Shown one piece after another: positions 41,707 through 51,000 of a DNA stretch of 64,000 bases; positions within the stretch are counted from its first letter, which is position 1; every line of letters begins with the position of its first letter. The DNA lies in NCBI GenBank assembly GCA_965248235.1, contig CBDFIU010000005.1:496001-560000 (forward strand). Direction: 5' to 3'. Origin of the DNA: UBA6623 sp965248235 (GTDB lineage Bacteria; Acidobacteriota; Terriglobia; Bryobacterales; UBA6623). The translations under genes were made by a program, and so were the position numbers. Below the pieces are notes generated by a model. The model worked only from the letters and a program-made list of their open reading frames with translations. It was not told the DNA's origin and did no database searches.

Positions 41707-43383
41707 TCAATCGGGCGCCGGCAGGACTTGGGCGCGTTTGGCCCAGGCTGACCACAGGGCCTCGAGTTCGGCGACGCGCTCGGGGTGTCGGCCGGCGAGG
41801 TCTTGGGTTTCTGTGCGGTCTTGGGCGAGATTGTAAAGCTCCCAGGCCTTGTCTTCGAGCGCCACCAGCTTCCAGTCGCCTTGGCGCACGGCGCGGCTCC
41901 CGAAGTGTTCCCAATAGAGCGTCACGTCGCCCGCGGGCCGATTGCCTCGTAGCAGCGGGGCTAGACTGGTCCCTTCGAGCGGGATGGTGGCGAGGCCGTC
42001 ATAGGTTTGCGGGTGCTCGGCGGCGGCGAGTTCGAGAGCTGTCGGAAAAATATCGATGACATGGCCGGGCCGCGAAATGATCGAGCCGCCCTTGGCCGCG
42101 AGCCCGTCGGGCCAGTGAACGATCAGGGGGGTGGCGGTGCCGCCCTCGTACTGCTCCTTCTTCCAATAACGGAAGGGCGTATTCGAGGCGTTGGCCCACA
42201 TCGGACCGATGCCCGCGTATGTATTTTCAGGGCCCGGGAGGATCTTCTTCTCGGTGTCGTAGGGGATTTCGGTTCCGTCGCGCAGGTGCGAGGGCCGATC
42301 GAAGCCGGGGCCGTAGCGCGAGGGGCGCTCGGGGCTTGCTCCGTTGTCGGAGAGAAACAGGATCAGTGTGTTGTCGAGTTGGTTGTGCTCTGCCAGCTTG
42401 CGGACCATGCGCCCTATACCCTGATCGAGGCGGTCGATCATGGCGGCGTGAACGGCCATGGCGCGGGCGTCCCAGACTTTGTCGGGATTGTCTTCCCAGC
42501 GCCGTTCTTTTTCGTGGCGTTCGGAGAGAACGGCGGTGTCGGCTTCGACGAGTCCCATCTCGACCATGCGGCCGTAGCGAGCCTGGCGAATCTTGTCCCA
42601 GCCGACTTGGTAGGTATCCTTGTATTTCTCGATGTCCTCGGGTAGGGCGTGCAGCGGCCAGTGCGGGGCGCTGTGGGCGACGTAAAGGAAGAAGGGCTTG
42701 TCGTCGCGGCTGTATTGATCGATGTAGTCGGCGGCGCGGTCGTTGAGGGCATCGGTGTAGTAGAAATCGTCGGGGAGGGATTCGACCGGCGTGGTGTTGT
42801 GGACCAGGCTGAAAGGGTCGAAGAAGTTGACGACGCCCCAGATGGTTCCCCAATGTTCGTCGAAACCGCGATGGGCCGGGTAGGTCGCGGGGTCGGAAAA
42901 TTCGCCGAGGTCTTTGAGTCCGCTGACCCACAGGGCGTTTTCGGGCGAGTCTTTGGTGGGCGAGAGGTGCCACTTGCCAACCATGGCGGTGTGATAGTCG
43001 GCGGCCCGCAAGGCTTCGGCCACGGTTACGGCGTTGCGAGCGAGGACACCGCGGTAGCCGGGGAGCTGTTGGTCGAAGGTCATGCGCCCGACTCCGGCTT
43101 GGTGGGGGTATAGGCCGGTCATCAAGGAAGCGCGCGTGGGACAGCAGCGCGAGGTGTTGTAGAACTGGGTAAAGCGCACGCCGTTCGAAGCGAGGCGGTC
43201 GAGGTTGGGCGTATCGATCTCGCCGCCGTACGAGCCGAGGTCGGAGTAGCCCATGTCGTCGGCCACGATGAGGACGATGTTGGGGCGGGACGGGGTGTCG
43301 GGGATCGAGGGTGTCTCCGAGCATCCCGAAAACAGACTGATCGATAGAACAGCGAGACACGTCCGAAACGGCATGAAGGTCAT
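41707..43383 (-). CDS. Sulfatase (formylglycine-type), lipoprotein
   Basis: This 558-residue type I sulfatase hydrolyses sulfate esters. The signature C-C-P-T-R-A-S-L-M-T-G contains the Cys (C-x-P-x-R) that is converted to formylglycine. V-A-D-D-M-G-Y-S-D-L-G holds metal-binding Asp pairs, and V-G-K-W-H-L is the Lys/His segment. The N-terminus is a lipoprotein signal (L-S-I-S-L-F-S-G-C), so it is a surface or periplasmic protein. I start at M-T-F-M-P-F-R for the signal peptide; ATG 43,416 is possible. It is the last gene of an operon with a symporter. No maturase is in the window. Confidence 0.88.
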   Translation of the reverse strand: MTFMPFRTCLAVLSISLFSGCSETPSIPDTPSRPNIVLIVADDMGYSDLGSYGGEIDTPNLDRLASNGVRFTQFYNTSRCCPTRASLMTGLYPHQAGVGRMTFDQQLPGYRGVLARNAVTVAEALRAADYHTAMVGKWHLSPTKDSPENALWVSGLKDLGEFSDPATYPAHRGFDEHWGTIWGVVNFFDPFSLVHNTTPVESLPDDFYYTDALNDRAADYIDQYSRDDKPFFLYVAHSAPHWPLHALPEDIEKYKDTYQVGWDKIRQARYGRMVEMGLVEADTAVLSERHEKERRWEDNPDKVWDARAMAVHAAMIDRLDQGIGRMVRKLAEHNQLDNTLILFLSDNGASPERPSRYGPGFDRPSHLRDGTEIPYDTEKKILPGPENTYAGIGPMWANASNTPFRYWKKEQYEGGTATPLIVHWPDGLAAKGGSIISRPGHVIDIFPTALELAAAEHPQTYDGLATIPLEGTSLAPLLRGNRPAGDVTLYWEHFGSRAVRQGDWKLVALEDKAWELYNLAQDRTETQDLAGRHPERVAELEALWSAWAKRAQVLPAPD

Positions 43384-43427
43384 GTGAAAGTTTGATTGAG
43401 TCGGCACGTGGTCCATTCGCCGAGACT

Positions 43428-44909
43428 CTACACTTCCATGGCCGCTTTGACGTCAGGGGGGATTTCCGCTTCGGGGTCTTTGCCGCTCAGCAGAGAAACG
43501 CCAATGAAGACCGCCAGCGAGACCAGCAGTGAAAAGCAACCGACGGCGAATCCGTTCGGCAAGACGTACGAGCCGTGGCGCGCGCTTAATTCCAGGGCGA
43601 AATTCAAAACAATACTGACGCCGATCGAGAGCACGCAGGCCGTCCCCGTGGCGCGTTTCCAGTTCATCCCGATCGCGACGCTGGGGACGATAGCCGCGGC
43701 GAATGTTCCCCAACCGAAGGTCCCCATCAAGGCGATCAAGTTTTCCATATAGAGCGCAAACAGCGCGGAGCTGAGCAGTAAGACCGCCGTCGCCACGCGC
43801 GTCCACAGTAATTCCCGAACGACCGGCCGCCCCAACAGCGCCTTCGGCATGTCGCGCACGACGGCCGCCGCGCCGATGTTCAAGAAGCTGTCGGAAGTCG
43901 ACATGATGGCCGCCAGCAGGCCGGCGAAGACCAGGCCCGCCAGCAAATCGGGCGTGTAATTAATCAGAAAAACCGGGGCCGCCAGATCGGCTTTGGCGAG
44001 AGGCAATTGCTTTCCGCTTTCCACCAGGGCCCGCATCGAAAGCCCAACGCTCATCCACAGTAGGCTCAGCACGGCATAAGTAAGCCCGCCGAACAGGGCG
44101 CCCCACTTGAGGTCGCGGATGTCGCGCAGCATCAGAAATTTCGTGATCACATGCGGTTGCCCAACCCCGCCGATGCCGAATAACAAGAACCAACTCAGCG
44201 CGGTCATCGGGCCGCGCGTTCCCCACGGACCGATAAAGGCCGGATCGGCATCCCAAAGAGTTCGGCTGATGGCCGACATGCCGCCGCCGGCTTGGAGAGC
44301 GTAATAAAAGACCGCCAGCGCGGCCATCATCATCAAGAAGCCCTGAAATAAGTCGGTGTAAACCCCCGCGATAATGCCGCCCGCCACGCTGTAAAAAGCC
44401 AACACCCCGAGCCCGATCAGCAAGGCCACGGGCAGCGAAACGCCCAGCACCGCGACGAGCACCATGCCGATCGCCAAGACCTGTGTTCCCAGATACCCGA
44501 CCACCCCGAGAAAGATCGCCAAGGCCATCATAAAGCGCGGCCAGCGGCCGCCGTAACGCGCGGCGACGGCGTCGGGAAGCGTGAGAATTTCGCGCGCTTC
44601 AGCCATCAGACGCAGGCGTTTGCCGACGATGACCCAGGAAAACGCAAAGCCGAAAATCGCCGTGAAGGTCATCCACAGCGAACTTGATCCGGAATCGTAG
44701 ACCAGGCCGGGGCCGCCGACGAAACCGAAGCCGCTCATCGTGCTCGACATGGCCGCGATGATGACGACCACCGGCCCCAGCGATCTGCCGGCGACGAGAA
44801 AGTCGGAAATCGTGTGAGTTCTCCTCATCGCCCAAACGCCGATGCCGAGACAGGCGCCCAGGTAAACGAGCACGCAGATCAAGATCGTGGAAGATTCAGA
44901 GGTCGGCAT
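43428..44909 (-). CDS. Sodium:solute symporter (SSS family)
   Basis: This 493-residue transporter has about 13 membrane segments. Family motifs include D-F-L-V-A-G-R-S-L-G-P, S-G-F-G-F-V-G-G-P-G, and A-I-M-S-T-S-D-S-F-L-N-I, the sodium-binding segment. G-Q-P-H-V-I-T-K-F-L is typical of the proline/pantothenate branch. It begins 31 bases after a small membrane protein and precedes the sulfatase. Import of a product of sulfatase action is an attractive inference, but the substrate is unknown. Confidence 0.9.
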   Translation of the reverse strand: MPTSESSTILICVLVYLGACLGIGVWAMRRTHTISDFLVAGRSLGPVVVIIAAMSSTMSGFGFVGGPGLVYDSGSSSLWMTFTAIFGFAFSWVIVGKRLRLMAEAREILTLPDAVAARYGGRWPRFMMALAIFLGVVGYLGTQVLAIGMVLVAVLGVSLPVALLIGLGVLAFYSVAGGIIAGVYTDLFQGFLMMMAALAVFYYALQAGGGMSAISRTLWDADPAFIGPWGTRGPMTALSWFLLFGIGGVGQPHVITKFLMLRDIRDLKWGALFGGLTYAVLSLLWMSVGLSMRALVESGKQLPLAKADLAAPVFLINYTPDLLAGLVFAGLLAAIMSTSDSFLNIGAAAVVRDMPKALLGRPVVRELLWTRVATAVLLLSSALFALYMENLIALMGTFGWGTFAAAIVPSVAIGMNWKRATGTACVLSIGVSIVLNFALELSARHGSYVLPNGFAVGCFSLLVSLAVFIGVSLLSGKDPEAEIPPDVKAAMEV

Positions 44910-44940
44910 GGGGCGGGAAAATCGAGATCGGGAATGGCCG

Positions 44941-45357
44941 TCAGGAATCCTTGCGTCCGAAGCGCCGCATGAAGTCGTCAAGGCAGTCGGAGGGCAGCAC
45001 GGTTCGGTTGAACGTCAGCGCGTAAACAATGCCAATCCCCGACGCCGCCGGCCAAACGCCGTAGACCAGCACGGCCGTGGCGGCCGGGAACCCGAGGACG
45101 AGGTTCGCCGGCCCTTCCGGATCGTCCAGCGCCGCAATAGCCGCGAGCAGTGCGATATAGACCACCAGAAAGCCGAGGATCATCGCGGGGATCGGTTTGC
45201 GCGTCAACCGCGGTCCGAACCCGACCGCGAGCCCCAGAGCCATCAGAACGCAAGCAGCGACGCCGAAAAGCAGCCAATGGTTCAAACACCCCAGGATGAT
45301 CGCGGCCCCCGCGGTCGGCAACATGATCTTGACAAGGGTTGGGTTGTAATCTTTCAT
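44941..45357 (-). CDS. Small membrane protein upstream of the symporter
   Basis: This encodes 138 residues with four hydrophobic segments (I-M-L-P-T-A-G-A-A-I-I-L-G, L-F-G-V-A-A-C-V-L-M-A-L-G-L-A-V-G-F-G, A-M-I-L-G-F-L-V-V-Y-I-A-L and F-P-A-A-T-A-V-L-V-Y-G-V-W-P-A). The end is basic and soluble. Small membrane partners precede several sodium symporters, so it may be a helper subunit. I chose M-K-D-Y-N-P because the upstream frame overlaps the previous gene. Confidence 0.75.
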   Translation of the reverse strand: MKDYNPTLVKIMLPTAGAAIILGCLNHWLLFGVAACVLMALGLAVGFGPRLTRKPIPAMILGFLVVYIALLAAIAALDDPEGPANLVLGFPAATAVLVYGVWPAASGIGIVYALTFNRTVLPSDCLDDFMRRFGRKDS

Positions 45358-45400
45358 CGGGTGGCGGGCGGGCTGAAACGGTGTTGGGCGGCGACTCGAT

Positions 45401-46408
45401 TCAAAACGCTTCCATCGTTGCGCCGGGCTGTTCAAAGCGCCCATCGGCTTCCCAAACGAAGGCGTGAAAACGTCGAATTGTACGAAACCCGATTCTTTCA
45501 TACAAGCGCGCGGCGCGTTCGTTTGACTCGGTGACGGTGAGGCTGACGGCTTCGCAATCCAACTCGCGAAACGCGGCGAGAGAGCGACGTAATGATTCAT
45601 ACCCCACGCCCTGGCCGCTCATATGCGGCGCGACGCACAACTGCGTCACATGGCCTACGCGCGGCTCGACGAAGCTCGCCAGGCACACCGCGCAAACTTC
45701 CCGCGAGGGTGTGTAGAGGGCTACCAAAGCCGCTTGACGACAGAAGGCGCCGCAACTGGGATGCTGAGAGGTGTTGTAGAGAAACCGCCTGGCGCCGGCG
45801 TAGCTGCGGTATTGGTCGTTGATGCGGCTGTCGACGTGGCTGCCGTAGGCGCGCGCGATCAGGCGCGCGGCGGGATCCAAATAGTGGTTGGCCCAACGGT
45901 TGTACTGCAAAAAGGGTTCGGTCGGGCGCGGATCGAGCGAACGGTCAAGCTCGTCGGTCAACATAAACAGGCGCGGGAAGATCTTGAGCGGGCTGCCGTA
46001 GACGATTTCGTCCTCGGGAGTGAATGAAAGCGCCAGCAACTGCCCTTCGATACGTCGCACCCCGGGATGAGCGGCCGCCGATTTGAGAATTATTTCGAAC
46101 AGGAAGCGCTCGGTCGCTACATTCCTGTAGTCGCGGGCCACGAAGAGGTCGCCGATCAGCGCTTTGCGGTCTTCGTGGATAAAAAAGCTGTAGCCGATCG
46201 GGCATCCGGCCTTCATCAACACCGAGCCATTGAGGCTGCGCATGTCGAGGTAGCGCATGATCAGGTTTTTCGACGGGCTGAAATCCCAGCGGAAGTGTTC
46301 CGACCAATAGGCCTGTTGCTCGTCGAGTAGCGGTTGCAGGTCGACGCCGCGAAACAACTGGAGCTCGGCTGTTTCGAATTCGTAAGGCGCGGAGGGCGCG
46401 GCGGCCAT
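45401..46408 (-). CDS. GNAT-domain acetyltransferase with extended N-terminal domain
   Basis: This encodes 335 residues. The C-terminal GNAT domain (about 215-330) has V-T-Q-L-C-V-A-P-H-M-S-G-Q-G-V-G-Y-E-S-L-R-R-S (motif A) and T-E-S-N-E-R-A-A-R-L-Y-E-R-I-G-F (motif B). An N-terminal region of similar size contains G-D-L-F-V-A-R-D-Y-R-N-V and may be a second, degenerate GNAT fold. It starts the operon that ends in the sulfatase. I chose M-A-A-A-P-S because of the preceding unsupported frame. Confidence 0.82.
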   Translation of the reverse strand: MAAAPSAPYEFETAELQLFRGVDLQPLLDEQQAYWSEHFRWDFSPSKNLIMRYLDMRSLNGSVLMKAGCPIGYSFFIHEDRKALIGDLFVARDYRNVATERFLFEIILKSAAAHPGVRRIEGQLLALSFTPEDEIVYGSPLKIFPRLFMLTDELDRSLDPRPTEPFLQYNRWANHYLDPAARLIARAYGSHVDSRINDQYRSYAGARRFLYNTSQHPSCGAFCRQAALVALYTPSREVCAVCLASFVEPRVGHVTQLCVAPHMSGQGVGYESLRRSLAAFRELDCEAVSLTVTESNERAARLYERIGFRTIRRFHAFVWEADGRFEQPGATMEAF

Positions 46409-46527
46409 GCAGCCAATTATAGCGTCCGGAGGTGTTGGAGCAAAGGCGGATTGCCCGGAATGTTGCGAAAAAGTACGAGTCCGGGCACCGATCACGGAGG
46501 CTCCGGGTACTCCGAACTTCGGTGCGG

Positions 46528-47610
46528 TTAGAGGGCCAGACCCGGTTTCGCGGTCAGATCCATGGGCGAGTGTTCGCCGCGCTCGAGGCGGGGATAAGCC
46601 GCGGCGGCGATCATCGCGGCATTGTCGGTCGACAGTTTCAAGCTGGGGAAGTAGACGGGATAGGGAATTGCATCAAAACGTCGGCGGAGTCCGGAGTTGG
46701 CGGCCACGCCTCCCGAAACGATCACGGCGTTCACCGGTTCCTGCTCGACGGCTTTGACCGCTCGCCGCAGCAGTTCCTCGATCGCGGTTCGCTGAAACGA
46801 CGCGATCAAGTCGAGGGTCGTTGGCGAGGTGACGGCCAAGATTTCCTCGATCGTGGGTCTTGGCGGAGCGAGAAACATCTCGCGCCGAGTGCGAATTTCT
46901 TCGTCCAAGTCGGCGCCGCGGACGTAGCGCAATACCGCCGTTTTCAAGCCGCTATAGCTGAGGTCGAGCGGATTGCCCTTCATGCGAACGCTCGGCAAGG
47001 GAACAGCGGTCGGGTTGCCGTGAGGGGCGAGTCGATCGATCAACGGTCCGCCCGGGTACCCGAAGCCGAGCAACTTGGCTACTTTGTCGAAAGCTTCCCC
47101 GGCGGCGTCGTCGCGGGTGCGGCCCAGCAGGCGGTAGCGGTAGTCCTCTCCGCTATGGTGTTCGACGAAGAAGAGATGGGAGTGGCCGCCGCTGACGACT
47201 AAAGCGAGAGCGGGGAACTCGATCCGCGTGCCTTCGGCGCGACGTTCGAGAACGACCGCGTGGATGTGCCCCTCGATGTGGTTGACACCGAGAAAGGGAA
47301 TGCCCAGCGATGCCGCCAGCCCCTTGGCGAAGGTCAGGCCCACCAGTAAGGATCCGATCAACCCGGGGCCTTCGGTGACGGCTACGGCGTCGAGGTCGTT
47401 GTATTCGATGGAGGCGTCTTCGAGTGCCCGCCGGACCACGGGAACGATGGCGCGAAGGTGTTCGCGCGAGGCCAGCTCGGGTACGACGCCGCCGTATTTT
47501 TGGTGTGTGTCGAATTGCGATGCGACAACGTTCGAAAGCAATCGGCGGTCGGGGCCGACCACCGCGGCGGCGGTTTCATCGCAAGACGTTTCGATTCCCA
47601 ATACGTACAC
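46528..47610 (-). CDS. tsaD: tRNA N6-threonylcarbamoyladenosine transferase TsaD
   Basis: TsaD attaches threonylcarbamoyl to A37 of ANN-decoding tRNAs. The protein has 360 residues. G-I-E-T-S-C-D-E-T-A begins the ASKHA fold. N-H-I-E-G-H-I-H-A carries the metal-binding His pair. V-S-G-G-H-S-H-L, D-D-A-A-G-E-A-F-D-K and V-S-G-G-V-A-A-N are family motifs, and S-T-D-N-A-A-M-I-A gives the second metal Asp. Upstream on the same strand lies an unusual structured region (47,664-47,917) that may control it. Confidence 0.95.
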   Translation of the reverse strand: MYVLGIETSCDETAAAVVGPDRRLLSNVVASQFDTHQKYGGVVPELASREHLRAIVPVVRRALEDASIEYNDLDAVAVTEGPGLIGSLLVGLTFAKGLAASLGIPFLGVNHIEGHIHAVVLERRAEGTRIEFPALALVVSGGHSHLFFVEHHSGEDYRYRLLGRTRDDAAGEAFDKVAKLLGFGYPGGPLIDRLAPHGNPTAVPLPSVRMKGNPLDLSYSGLKTAVLRYVRGADLDEEIRTRREMFLAPPRPTIEEILAVTSPTTLDLIASFQRTAIEELLRRAVKAVEQEPVNAVIVSGGVAANSGLRRRFDAIPYPVYFPSLKLSTDNAAMIAAAAYPRLERGEHSPMDLTAKPGLAL

Positions 47611-47663
47611 AGCTTCGATTTTCTCATCTTTGGAGACGCTTGCTTCCGGAAACAGTAAGGCCC

Positions 47664-47837
47664 CCGAGAGGGGTTACCTCTCGGAGGCTAAGCTTTTCGG
47701 CTCAAGGCGCGCTGCCTCAAGCCGGAAAAAGCTGGAACAACCGATAAGCGAGATGGCCGTTCCACATGAACCGCGTCCCGTTGCTGAGACGGGCTTCAAA
47801 CCTGTCGAGCGTTCACATCAACACTCGACCACCTCGC
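47664..47837 (-). ncRNA. Structured leader or small RNA upstream of tsaD
   Basis: On the minus strand a 90-base domain (47,837-47,748) closes with GCGAGGUGG pairing with CCAUCUCGC. Inside are three hairpins: GUCGAG with CUCGAC, CCCGU with ACGGG, and GUUC with GAAC. A long hairpin follows (47,733-47,691, arms AGCUUUU and AAAAGCU, then GGCUUGAGGC and GCCUUGAGCC with a small internal mismatch), then CCGAGAGG with CCUCUCGG at 47,684-47,664. A G-U pair in the closing stem exists only in the minus-strand RNA (A-C on the other strand), which favours this strand. I know no riboswitch or RNA class that matches. The first part overlaps the tiny ORF at 47,856. Confidence 0.5.
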
Positions 47838-47856
47838 TGGATGTACAATCACTCAT
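47818..47856 (-). CDS. Tiny ORF with exceptional Shine-Dalgarno (12 codons to UGA)
   Basis: An ATG at 47,856 is preceded by GAAAGGAGGTGATC (47,876-47,863), a full complement of the 16S 3' end. It reads M-S-D-C-T-S-S-E-V-V-E-C and then UGA. If the UGA were read as Sec, the frame would stay open to a TAA at 47,674 inside the terminal hairpin, giving about 60 residues with several Cys. The alternative is a leader peptide controlling tsaD. Another frame in the same stretch reads R-F-E-A-R-L-S-N-G-T-R-F-M-W-N-G-H-L-A-Y-R, which would need frameshifting. None is proven. Confidence 0.4.
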   Translation of the reverse strand: MSDCTSSEVVEC

Positions 47857-47888
47857 GTTGTAGATCACCTCCTTTCGCAACTGCATCC

Positions 47889-47917
47889 ATCCTACTCGCC
47901 GATCCCGGACGAGTCAA
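47889..47917 (-). promoter_or_regulatory. Sigma-70-type promoter for the leader upstream of tsaD
   Basis: TTGACT (47,917-47,912) and TAGGAT (47,894-47,889) are separated by 17 bases, matching the consensus in five and four of six positions. The tiny ORF starts about 25 bases after the expected transcript start. Confidence 0.65.
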
Positions 47918-48067
47918 CCCGCAAGAATCCGCCCCCGCGATCGCCTGCTAATGGCCGACGTTGCGTTCTTGTGGCTCGGCAAGCCGAATACTATGATGTA
48001 GTAGCGGCGGAAGGACTCGTCGTTGAGTCAATGCGAGTCACCGCGAGTCACCGCGGACAGATGCATC

Positions 48068-51000
48068 ATGGCGGCTGCCCTTAAAGGTTTCGTGACGACT
48101 AGCGTGGCGCTTGCCGCCTTGGCCGCGCCGCTTGCCGCCCAGGCGGACGCCGACGGGATCGAATTTTTCGAGAGGACAATTCGGCCGGTGTTGGCGGAAA
48201 AATGCTACGTCTGCCATGGGCCGGACAACGACCCGATGGGCGGTCTGCGCGTCGACTCCAAACAGGCGCTTCTCAAGGGCGGCAGCCGCGGCACGGCGAT
48301 CGCCGCAGGCGACCCGGACGGCAGTCTGTTGATTCGCGCGATCCGCTACACGAACGTCGATTTGCTAATGCCCCCGACGGGGAAGTTGAGCGCGGAGGAA
48401 ATCGAGGACTTCGAGGCTTGGGTTCGCATGGGCGCGCCCGACCCGCGCGGCGAACAGGTCGACTCCGTCTCCCCTCAGGAGAGTATTGACCTCGCCGAAG
48501 GACGCAAGTTTTGGGCTTTTCGACCGCTTGCCGCCGATACCTTCTCAACGGCCCGGGACGGCGTGAAGAACGCGGATTGGGCGACATCGCCGATCGACTA
48601 TTTCATCCTGGCCAAGCTCGAGGAAAACGGTCTGACGCCGGCCGCTCCGGCCGACAAGCGCACTCTGCTGCGCCGCGTGAATTTCGATTTGGTCGGTCTG
48701 CCGCCAACGCCGGAGGAAATGGACGCTTTTCTGGCCGACCGCTCGCCCGGGGCTTTTGAAACGGTTGTCGAGCGGCTTTTGGCGTCTCCTCACTATGGGG
48801 AACGCTGGGGACGCCATTGGCTCGATCTGGTCCGATACGCCGAGACGAACGGTCACGAGTACGACAACGACAAACTCGACGCATGGCGCTACCGCGACTA
48901 CGTCATTCGTGCGTTGAATGACGATGTCCCTTACGACCGTTTCGTGAAGGAACATATCGCGGGAGATCTACTGGCCGCGCGGCGTGTTCGCGACGACAAG
49001 GTCCACTGGGAGTCGCCACTGGGAACCGGCTTTTACTGGTTCGGCGAAGTGCTTAATTCGCCGACCGATTCGGCCAAATCCCGCGCCGATACGGTCGACA
49101 ATCAGATCGACGTTCTCAGTAAGGCGTTTCTGGGGCTAACGGTCGCTTGCGCGCGTTGCCACGATCACAAGTTCGATCCGATCCCGACCGCCGATTACTA
49201 TTCGCTGGCGGGGGTTCTCCACAGCACGGCGATCCGTGAAGCCTCGATTGATTCGGGGGAACGCGACGAACGTATCGCCGAGGCGCGGCGCGAAATCGGC
49301 GAGATCAACGGCGACATCCGAGCGATCGCCGAGCGCGCCCCCCGGCTGTCGATCGAGCGCTGGACCGGGCACCTGCGCGCCGCGGCGGAGTTGTTGACAG
49401 TGGACGAGGCGGAGTTCGATTGCCGCTTTGACGAAGTGGCCTCGGTCGGCGGTCTCGACCGAGCCGAGTTGAAAGCGTGGCTGGTGTTGCTTCGGCAAGC
49501 GAGCGGAGAACCGGATCATCCGCTTTATCCGTTGGCGAAACTTTCGCTGCCGGCGAAAACCGATGATGGGCCGACGGCCTCGTTCGCCGAACGGTTGAGC
49601 GAAGTACGCAAGGAACTCGCCGAAGTCACGGAAAGAGCGAATCCCGATCATCCCGACAACAAGGCCCGCGGCGACGTCGTCTACGAAGATTTCGACGGTG
49701 GCGACTTCAGCGGGTGGAGAATCGAAGGTCGTGCTTTCGGGGAAGCGCCGATGAGGCAACTTCCGGCCAACCAATCCCTGGGCGGTTTCGCGGGCGAGAC
49801 GGCGGCCAACTCATTTGGCTCGGGTTCGGACAAATTGATGGGCAGCCTGACGACCGGCAAATTCCGCATGCCGAAGATCTACATGCACATCCGCATGGCC
49901 GGGACGCCCGACCCAAAGCCTTTCCCGATCAACCCCGACATTCGGGTCACGCTCGACGCCGACGGCCACAAGTCGCAGCTGTTTACGCTCACCCGTCCCG
50001 ATGTTTGGCAGTGGGTGACGCGTCGGATGACGAAGGAAATCGGTCGGGTCTGCTACATCGAGATCGTAGACCGCTCCGCCGGGGGGCACATCGCGGTGGA
50101 CAAGATTATTTTTTCCGAATCGGCGGACCCGCCTTGGTCGGCGCCCGACGAGCGTATCCGGGCGTTGATCGGCGATGGGAAGATCGCGTCTGTCGACGAC
50201 TTGATCGCGGCTTACTCGACCCTCTACGCGCAACTCGGCGAGAGCGCGGGCCCCGAAGACCAACGACTGCGCGCGGGTTTGCGGCCCCCGCGATCCTCGG
50301 AAGACTACGCCACCGCCGCGCTCTCCGCCGAACAGCGTCAGGATCTCGCGACGTTACAGGAAAAGCGGCGAGCGATCGAGGCGCGGATTCCCGCATCGCT
50401 TTTCGGAATGGTGAGCAAGGACGAAAACCCGCGCGACATCGCCATTCACCAACGCGGCAGTCACAAGAACCTGGGCGAGGAAGTGCCGCGGCAATTCTTG
50501 CAAGTCATCGCGGGAGAAGAACAACATCCCTATCGCGACGGCAGCGGCCGATTGCAGTTGGCCGAGGCGATGGTCAGCCCGGAAAACCCCTTGGCCGCGC
50601 GAGTGTTGGTCAACCGTTTGTGGAAACACCATTTCGGATCGGGGATCGTCGCGACAACCGATAACTTCGGCAGGGCCGGCATGCGGCCGAGCCATCTTGA
50701 ACTGCTGGACTACTTGGCGGGGCGGCTGATCGAGAGGGGCTGGTCGCTGAAACAAATGCATCGGCTGATGGTGCTCAGCAGCACCTACCGCATGTCGAGC
50801 CGGGCGAGCGAGAAGTCGTCTCGGATCGATCCGGAAAACAAGTGGCTGCAGCACGCTCGCGTGAAGCGCCTCGAGGCCGAGGCGATCCGCGACGCGGTGG
50901 TGACCGTGTCGGGGTCACTCGACAAGACGGTTGGTGGGCCGGGGATCGCTCCCTATATCAGCAGATACCAAGACGGCCGGGGCAAGCCCGCGGGCGGCCC

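Noticed and set aside
47748..47837. tRNA (Sec-like UCA on plus, or Ser-like on minus)
   Set aside because: An anticodon-like arm is present, but no T-arm with TTCGA can be formed on either strand, so I treat it as another structured RNA.
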